Source: Heligmosomoides polygyrus polygyrus (lineage: Eukaryota; Nematoda; Chromadorea; Rhabditida; Heligmosomidae). From it: 64,000 nt of DNA. Below are positions 58,601 to 64,000 of the stretch, piece after piece. A program made the translations under genes and the position numbers. The DNA lies in NCBI GenBank assembly GCA_947396885.1, contig OX377202.1:30123407-30187406 (forward strand), given 5' to 3'. Under the pieces are notes generated by a model. The model worked only from the letters and a program-made list of their open reading frames with translations, was not told the DNA's origin and ran no database searches. Positions within the stretch are counted from its first letter, which is position 1. Each line of letters opens with the position of its first letter.

Positions 58601-59759
58601 TATAAAAAGGCCAAAAAGGTTAAATATTAGCATAAATTACTATCTTTGTGAGATGCGCCACGAATTCTACTTCTGCGGGACAAGGTCGGGACAATTTTAG
58701 TGACAAATCTAGGGACACAATTTTAGTTTAATGGCATTCGCACGTAAGCAGCTTTGCTGACGTAAATTGACGAAATTCAAAGACTCAAAATTCCGCCATT
58801 TTTCCCTCACGTTTGTGAGTTATGCGCTGTTATTTTAATCTTTTAGTTCTAGGAAAACTTGCTACTCTGCTTGCACTGGAGACGCTCCCATTTAGTTTTA
58901 ATTTTTTCAACTTCTGGTGTTGCTTTTGATTGTTGTTTCTTTCTTCCCTTTCTTTGTCATAAAAAAAATAAAAAATAAATAAATAGATAAACTAAATCCC
59001 AGTAGATGGACAAATCAGTGTTTGCCTTTCCAAGCAAATTCTGATACCATTCAATAGCCCCAAATATATGGTCTTTGCTGACCTGATGTGAACCGAACTG
59101 TATTGTGCGCTGCCTCCTTTTTCTTTTCTTTTTTTCAAACAAAAGATTTCTTTCTAAACAACATTTCTAGAACAGCATTTTTCTCATAACTACTTTGAAG
59201 ATCGGTTGTTTAATTCATGAGATGAATGTTGGATAATACAGCGCCACCATGTTGAACGGTGACCATTTCCGTACGGCTCTCTTGTTTAAAACAGCGGAGT
59301 TCGAAACGAGGAAACGGAGATTCCGCTGATGGTTAAAATTCAACCCCTCTTATATGAGAAAGCTGCTTCACATGGTACCCATGCACAAAACTCCGACTGA
59401 CCTGCATCTGTCGCCCAACGTCATCGGCTACGCTGACTTGACGCTTGCCGATGTCCATCAGAGTGCGCATGTTGCCGACGTCTTCTTCGACGTCGAACGA
59501 CGGAGAAATGTGCCGTTTCAGACTCAGTGGCGACCGCTTGAACGCTGATGAAGCTCCCTGAAATTGGGTCGATTCCGAAGAATCTAGAGAAAAAGGGCTT
59601 CTTTGTCGGTCTCACATCATATCCATAGATTCCCATCATAAGAGGATGCAGTTCGCTTTCCAATCGTACGGCAGGACTCAGTTGTCGCTTTGCGCGCACC
59701 GAATTCGCACCGACCGAGCACACGACGAGCGCCAACACAGCGATCTGAGCAAGCACCAT
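52564..59759 (-). CDS. nlp-11: nlp-11-type neuropeptide precursor (three exons)
   Basis: This is a secreted neuropeptide preproprotein, spliced as complement(join(52564..52680, 59402..59557, 59616..59759)), 138 residues. Seen: a hydrophobic N-terminus (MVLAQIAVLALVVCSVGA), several dibasic sites, and three peptide blocks each ending in an alpha-amidation glycine plus basic residues: GNMRTLMDI-GKR, QMQMYHRLFDA-GKKR and LSNYLERA-GRK followed by the stop. All three junctions are phase 0 with GT/AG sites. Known: C. elegans NLP-11 (from memory) has the same three peptides in the same order, with HISPS starts and NMRNLLDI, MYNRLIDA and LERA ends. Inferred: cleavage by a kex2/PC2-type convertase, carboxypeptidase trimming and amidation in neuroendocrine vesicles. 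Gene identity is strong. The exact start and absence of further 5' exons are not proven. Confidence 0.9.
53040..53345 (-). pseudogene. decayed RTE fragment in the nlp-11 intron
   Basis: ccacctaatgctcgacgagt and gtggttccgagcatcgtcct parallel the minus-strand RTE copy at 30985-31110. It encodes ...RTMLGTTRL... and IRWA in broken frames. Confidence 0.55.
53935..54125 (-). repeat. degenerate SINE relic
   Basis: ggataaaggac, gatgcactacgcattcta, cggtggccaatcgagg and gctgcgctatccttctt in SINE order, minus strand. Confidence 0.45.
54850..55165. repeat. inverted duplication within the nlp-11 intron
   Basis: The arm ttgaacttctgggctttctg/ctctcagaagcctcggttctc (about 54850-54988) recurs inverted at 55056-55165. 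The right arm has an open frame (EEFYWLKEIESLRTEVSESR) after a tttcag, suggesting duplicated gene or transposon coding sequence. Source unknown. Confidence 0.55.
56338..56387. repeat. TAAA microsatellite
   Basis: Tandem taaa/taag units. Confidence 0.9.
57880..58115 (-). repeat. diverged SINE copy
   Basis: gtggaggcgatcctaatgagc, gcccacacaacgacttgcacg, ccacaagtcggtgttct and gcgcctccccactgcgctccacg follow the SINE on the minus strand. Confidence 0.6.
58648..58695 (-). repeat. SINE fragment (3' end)
   Basis: gtgagatgcgccacgaattctacttctgcgggac matches the SINE 3' region. Confidence 0.55.
58998..59110 (-). repeat. SINE relic (middle)
   Basis: gatggacaaatcagtgtttgcctttccaagcaaattctgataccattca follows the SINE centre. 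Confidence 0.45.
59402..59557 (-). CDS. nlp-11: nlp-11 exon 2 (first amidated peptide)
   Basis: Fifty-two codons after a TTTCAG acceptor. It encodes AFKR and LSLKR processing sites, then a peptide starting HISPSFDVEEDVGNM and ending LMDI-GKR, then the start of the second peptide (QVSVADDVGRQMQ). The donor GTCAGT is at 59397-59401 and downstream. The HISPS...GNMR.L.DIGKR signature is the clearest evidence for nlp-11. Confidence 0.9.
59616..59759 (-). CDS. nlp-11: nlp-11 exon 1 (signal peptide)
   Basis: Forty-eight codons from ATG at 59759. The first ~18 residues are hydrophobic (LAQIAVLALVVCSVGA) and fit a secretory signal peptide. A KR site follows at residues 24-25 and the exon ends ...MMGIYGYD. 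The donor GTGAGA sits at 59615. Read through without splicing, the frame soon diverges from the peptide-coding frame of exon 2, which supports the 58-bp intron 59558-59615. Confidence 0.85.
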
Positions 59760-60079
59760 GATCTGGAACAGACTTCATCTTGTGAGTTCCTCAGGTCGGA
59801 TCGGAGAATCACACGGACGGTTGCGGAACAAGAAGCGAACAGAGCGCGAGAAGCCCTTCTTATTGGGGACGAGTCAATGGTAGAAAAGAGAAAAGGAGTA
59901 GAAACCAGAGTGTGAATTAAAGAGTCGCGTCCAATCACAAATTTTCAGACAAACAATTTTACAAATGCTGAAATAGAGGTGGAGTTTGAAACCAGATAGA
60001 GTGAAATGTTGAGCTGGCAAAGAAATGTCTACAGCAGTGCGACAAATATCTCGTATATATTTAATAGCACGTATGTAAC

Positions 60080-60350
60080 CAGGGCGCATGTTGCGCGGTC
60101 GGAGAAAGTGCCACTGTCGCGTGCACCCAGATTCCTAGTTCGGATTTCCCGTCTAGGCCTTAAGCCCCTCATCCCTCTGTGGTCAGCGAATTGGTACATA
60201 CTCGACTGGGGAGGATAAAGCGCTTACTTGTTCATCGGCTTGCCCCGCAAGGCAATGTATGGACAAATACGTAATTCAAATCGCCTACACGATATCCCGT
60301 AGTAGTAGAATGCGTGGTGCATCCTAACAGGGATTCATTAACTCAGTCCT
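60080..60350 (+). repeat. diverged SINE copy
   Basis: gggcgcatgttgcgcggtcgg head, cctagttcggatttcccg B-box region, and a ggattcattaactcagtcctg end. It lies about 0.3 kb upstream of nlp-11 exon 1. Confidence 0.7.
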
Positions 60351-60375
60351 GCTTCTTATATCTTTTATGTCTCCG

Positions 60376-60560
60376 ATCACCGCATGTAGCGCAGTTGGAG
60401 TAAGTGCGTGGCTGGCGTGCACCCCAATTTAAGGTAAGGTTCAAGCTTCGCCCAACCACCTAAGCCATTACTCCCATTGAGACAATGAATAGGTACAAGG
60501 TTAACGTGGATGGGTTAAAGCACTACAGGTCCTTCGTCTGGCTTTAACAAGTCATTGTAC
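60376..60560 (+). repeat. diverged SINE copy
   Basis: gcatgtagcgcagttggagt has a perfect A box (tagcgcagttgg), then ggtaaggttcaagcttcgccc. The body is degraded. It ends at a solo mariner-like tacagggtggcccatgac. Confidence 0.6.
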
Positions 60561-61812
60561 AGGGTGGCCCATGACTACAACTGCAACAGAATTTGGCGGC
60601 CTTGTAAAGAAGCGCTTGTCACTTATCTCGGACCCTACAGCTTTTACATAGGTAATCCTTAGCACCACTATTATCGCGACAGCAGCTTCTCCCACTAGGG
60701 GTTAGTGGGCTCTCATCTAAAACGATTGAATGTCTGTTCCTGGCCCGCATTGGAGCACTCTCATTTCGACGGGGATAAATTTCTGAAGATTAGTCGGTTA
60801 GGATTCAGTATATCGTATAGCACACTGTAGGGTCTTCTTCAAAGTTAAAAGTCCGAGCGAAACCGAGCTGCAGCAGAAGAACGCTATTAGCTTCTCGATG
60901 ATATACAACGTAGCAACCAGCTAGAATAAATTCAATATTTAACCATCGTGCAGGACACTCGTGCAAAAGGAATGCAGTATTTTGTTTTATTGGTTTTAAC
61001 ACAATTTTTCAAAAAATAACTGAGACTTTTTCACACGGTATTATTCACTATTAGAACGCCAATAATATGCGTTTTCAAAATATGTATATGAAAATTCAAG
61101 TCGCTCATTAAAAAATAATTTCACATACATATTTAGAGAAAGCGTATAGTACGCTTTCAACATTGTGTAATGCCTTATGAAAAAATCACAGTTTATTCAA
61201 AAATAGTGTTGAAACCAATAAAACAAAAGACCAGAATTTCTTTTGCACCAACAGAATAGAAAAGTCAGAATAGCATAGCGTCTGAGCCAACTTCTTAAAA
61301 ACACGATGTGCATAGGAGATTGGCTGCGCACACCTTATTTACGTAAACCTTGACAATTTTAAGCCCCTTATTGGCGGGTCTGAGGACTTTTATGTTTACC
61401 TTGATTGAGCCAGCGGCTGAGATTGTAGTAGAAACACACTTGGTTCACCATTTTTTTATCTTCTCCGAGTTTTGTATAAAGCTGCTGATCTATGCCTTTT
61501 CAATTGTTGTGGCGGAGTTCTTGGAGAAGTGAAAAAACAGGAAGTGTCCAACGCTTTGGAAGGAATTCCGCCCTGCCTCACTCGACGTTTTCAGCCACTC
61601 TCCCACACCTTCACCATTAAAAGCGGCGAACGTGCGCTGCCTTTAGTCGTCAGACTTAAGGAAATTAGCGTGGAAAGCGAGGGTAAACGTGTTCTTTTCC
61701 GCAACATGCTTACCCTATACTCACTGTGTACCTAATGGCCAAAGAGTTTCTAATTGCGAATGTGGTATTCTTAGGGGTTGCTTTTTTTCTTAGGGGTTAA
61801 CTTTTACCACAT
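60561..61812. other. no recognisable gene
   Basis: An 87-codon frame (61472-61735) is open but has no recognised motif or splice context. Confidence 0.3.
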
Positions 61813-61932
61813 AAAGGATAGATGATAAAGCTTCTCAATCTCTTTTTGAAGGAGCCATGCTTTCTACTTCTACGGGATGCAGTGGAGTCAATCCGAATTC
61901 ATATTTGGTCTCCAGAATGACTTGCACTTTTA
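61813..61932 (-). repeat. SINE relic (3' part)
   Basis: aaggatagatgataaagc, gagccatgctttctacttctacggg and ggtctccagaatgacttgc. Confidence 0.5.
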
Positions 61933-62269
61933 GGCACGTTAAGGAATGGAGACGTTGCTCGCTTCTTAACAAGCAAAAATTACGGAACAATGAGAGTAGG
62001 TGATTAGTCATCCAAAATATCTCGTACGACATGTCGATATGGACTAGAGACCATAAAAGAACATCGTCTCGACGTGTCAGGAAATCACTCCAAGCATTGA
62101 AAAATTATGGAATGTGCCCCGACGGATTATCCGAGGAAAGCCACACTTTATTTAATTGCATGCTGAGCTGAGGGCAAGCCGTGGAATAGCCACGCTTGTC
62201 GCCACTACAGGCAGGTGGGACTTGTTACGGAAAGTCGCTCAATAGAGACGAAAAGGGCATAGGATATGG

Positions 62270-62478
62270 GATAGAGGGATAAATGATAAACGATAAATGA
62301 TAAAGGGAGGCGTTACTCAATCCTTTTTGAAATGCGCCACGTATTCTATTCTACGAGATGTCGTTTAAATTGGGCCATGCAATGGCTTTCTGCTGTCAGC
62401 CGATGAACAAGTCAGCACTTTATTATCCTTCCCAGACAAGACTGGTACCAATTAACCGACCCCGGAGGAATACGATTC
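62270..62478 (-). repeat. SINE copy with expanded tail
   Basis: agggataaatgataaacgataaatgataaaggg is an extended variant of the TTTATCC-type tail. The body continues to accaattaaccgaccccggagg, where the copy is truncated by the next one. Confidence 0.65.
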
Positions 62479-62481
62479 TAG

Positions 62482-62750
62482 GGTATAAACGATAAGGGAT
62501 AAAGGAAGCGTTAGTCAATTCCTTTGCTCGATGCACCATGCATTCTACTTCGACAGGTTATCGTGGATGCGCCTATAAAATGTAGCCTACAAAATGAGTT
62601 GCCGTGGCAGGCTGCAAAAATGCAATGTGTTTTCGCTTCCAGACAAGTCTGGTACATTGTTATTAGTGCCGGAGGAACGGAAAGCTTTGTTGGCCTGAGC
62701 AGGATCCGAACAAAGAATCTGAAATCGGAGCGCGTGCACCATCCGTAGTC
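62482..62750 (-). repeat. SINE copy, diverged
   Basis: gataagggataaaggaagcg, atgcaccatgcattctacttcg, cttccagacaagtctggtac and ggcctgagcaggatccgaac, minus orientation. It directly abuts the previous copy. Confidence 0.65.
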
Positions 62751-63576
62751 AAAATGCTACCAAAATCAGAATGGTCTGTACGTGCGTGAAAACAAGGTAC
62801 ATCTCTATTATCCAATAGGAAGTGAGTAGAGTGATCTGGGCTCTGCTAGTAACTACTGAACCAGATCTGCAAAGAAAAAATAATCTCAATATAATCTCAA
62901 TTAACGTCAGGAAAGTAGAGAAGAGAAGGGTTTGTTGGCTCGACATCATACATGACCGAGGCCAGCCCCAATGCAAAATGTCCACGATGCAAAAGCCTCA
63001 AGTCGATGATCAATGGGCGTCATGATACGTAGTGGTTGTAACCCCAATCTTGCAACGCCGTTTACACCAAAAATTAAAGGAAGGAACGCCGGATGTGATT
63101 CTCCCACAAAGAGAAACTTCCACCAATCCAACGAGGATATCAAGTTTCCATCTCCCCAAACATGAAAGGTGATACTCAAGTTCGTTATACAGAGGGCATG
63201 TCAACGAGCATGAACACGTGGAGATATGACATGCCGCTCCTTCGGTGAACTTTGTGTTGCTAGTTCATTCTTGAGGATGCCCCATCTTTGCCACTGCTAG
63301 GATTTCTATACTTCAGTAATGCGCCAGAACACCTTAAATGATAAGATTATACTTCTCTGAGCTGAAAACACTTCTCGAACAAAAACTTGCAAAGGGCCTT
63401 CAAAGGCTGCAAAGCGTGAGATCTTGAACCAGTCAAACCGAAGAACGAGCAAGAGCGTCAGTATTTCACATGGAGCAAAACATGTATCTCAGGACGTAAG
63501 TTTACGCTCGCTCGAATCAGAGCAGAAACCGTAAAACCAAGAACGGCTTCACTACGGCGCATTTGTCAAGCACTGT

Positions 63577-63636
63577 GGTCTATAGTAAGCCATACCCAGT
63601 GTCGAACCTCCGCTGGAGTATGGCTTACTATAGACC
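63577..63636. repeat. hairpin: 19-bp perfect arms
   Basis: ggtctatagtaagccatac (63577-63595) and its exact reverse complement (63618-63636). The stem can extend into the loop through ccagtg/cgctgg with one bulged base. Confidence 0.8.
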
Positions 63637-64000
63637 GCTATTTGCTCCAGAATTGAATATGTAGACGAATAGCACGGAAGGAAAGTGCAACTTCTACACA
63701 GTGTTACTCCTGTGAAGTGCCTCTGTTGGACTTTCTACCATTCTTAATTATTGCGCACGAACATCGAGAAGCTTCTCGGCGTGAGGAGCACAACTGCTGC
63801 TGGGGACCTACTCTACAAAATTAGTTAGCGTACATAGGTCGTTTGAGCGGATCAGAAAAAGGGATAAAGGAGCGAAAAGTTTACGTGAACTCTGACACTC
63901 AATACACGCATAAGCAAAGCCAATTAATGAAGCTCTTCCAATGCTACGATGTCTTCTCGAACTACAGTAGGGATATTGAAAATAGCATAGCCCTGTGCTC

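Larger units (their letters stand above)
52681..59401 (-). other. nlp-11 intron 2, long and repeat-filled
   Basis: A 6721-bp intron between exons 2 and 3, with donor GTCAGT and acceptor TTTCAG. It holds a decayed RTE fragment (53040-53345), SINE relics (53935-54125, 57880-58115, 58648-58695, 58998-59110), an inverted duplication (54850-55165) and a TAAA microsatellite (56338-56387). The remainder (about 55.2-57.8 kb) shows no recognisable gene. Confidence 0.75.

Noticed and set aside
59421..59759. 112-codon unspliced frame from the nlp-11 start
   Set aside because: Read-through past 59616 loses the conserved HISPS...DIGKR frame. Splicing out 58 bp restores it.
60558..60575. tacagggtggcccatgac as a second mariner
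   Set aside because: Only one end is visible; no matching inverted end or transposase within reach.

Overview
The window is nuclear DNA of a nematode, most likely a strongylid (clade V) parasite close to the hookworms. That placement is inference. It rests on one recognisable host gene, an nlp-11-type neuropeptide precursor with a 58-bp intron, and on a transposon mix of RTE-like and CR1-like LINEs, a Penelope-like fragment, a maT-type mariner and a tRNA-derived SINE. There are no bacterial operons, rRNA genes or CRISPR arrays. Most ORFs are shadows of transposon ORFs or random open frames.

Host gene: on the minus strand, three exons (59616-59759, 59402-59557, 52564-52680) join in phase 0 into a 138-residue precursor. 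It has a signal peptide and three peptides ending in amidation/dibasic signals, matching the organisation of C. elegans nlp-11. Exon 3 lies 6.7 kb from exon 2, across an intron carrying an RTE relic, several SINE relics and an inverted duplication. A 61-codon ORF at 28741-28926 may encode a small secreted six-cysteine protein.

Transposon landscape, left to right. (1) 928-4391: an RTE-like LINE with frameshifts, directly followed by a SINE; both use the same target site. (2) 10.5-14.4 kb: SINEs, a 136-bp TIR MITE inserted inside the target-site duplication of a SINE, and a 5'-truncated CR1-like LINE inserted between the two promoter boxes of another SINE. (3) 17509-20658: a second copy of the first LINE, minus strand, with an intact ORF, a (GAA)n tail and a perfect 18-bp target-site duplication. 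(4) 22.9-28.5 kb: foldback repeats, including a TIR element at 27226-28170. (5) 29.3-34.6 kb: SINEs, a truncated RTE copy and a 2-kb foldback whose left arm was split by a Penelope-like GIY-YIG fragment. (6) 36.5-41 kb: an old RTE-like LINE interrupted by a younger RTE-like copy with a 750-codon open frame and a 13-bp target-site duplication. (7) 46.3-50.2 kb: possible Tigger-like ends and a decayed DD37D mariner with perfect-looking TIRs. (8) 57.8-62.8 kb: dense old SINE copies around nlp-11.

The same SINE family (about 280 bp, pol III A and B boxes, TTTATCC-type 3' tail) recurs roughly 25 times on both strands and is the commonest feature. Target-site duplications let several insertions be ordered in time. 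Long stretches between these elements hold nothing I can identify.
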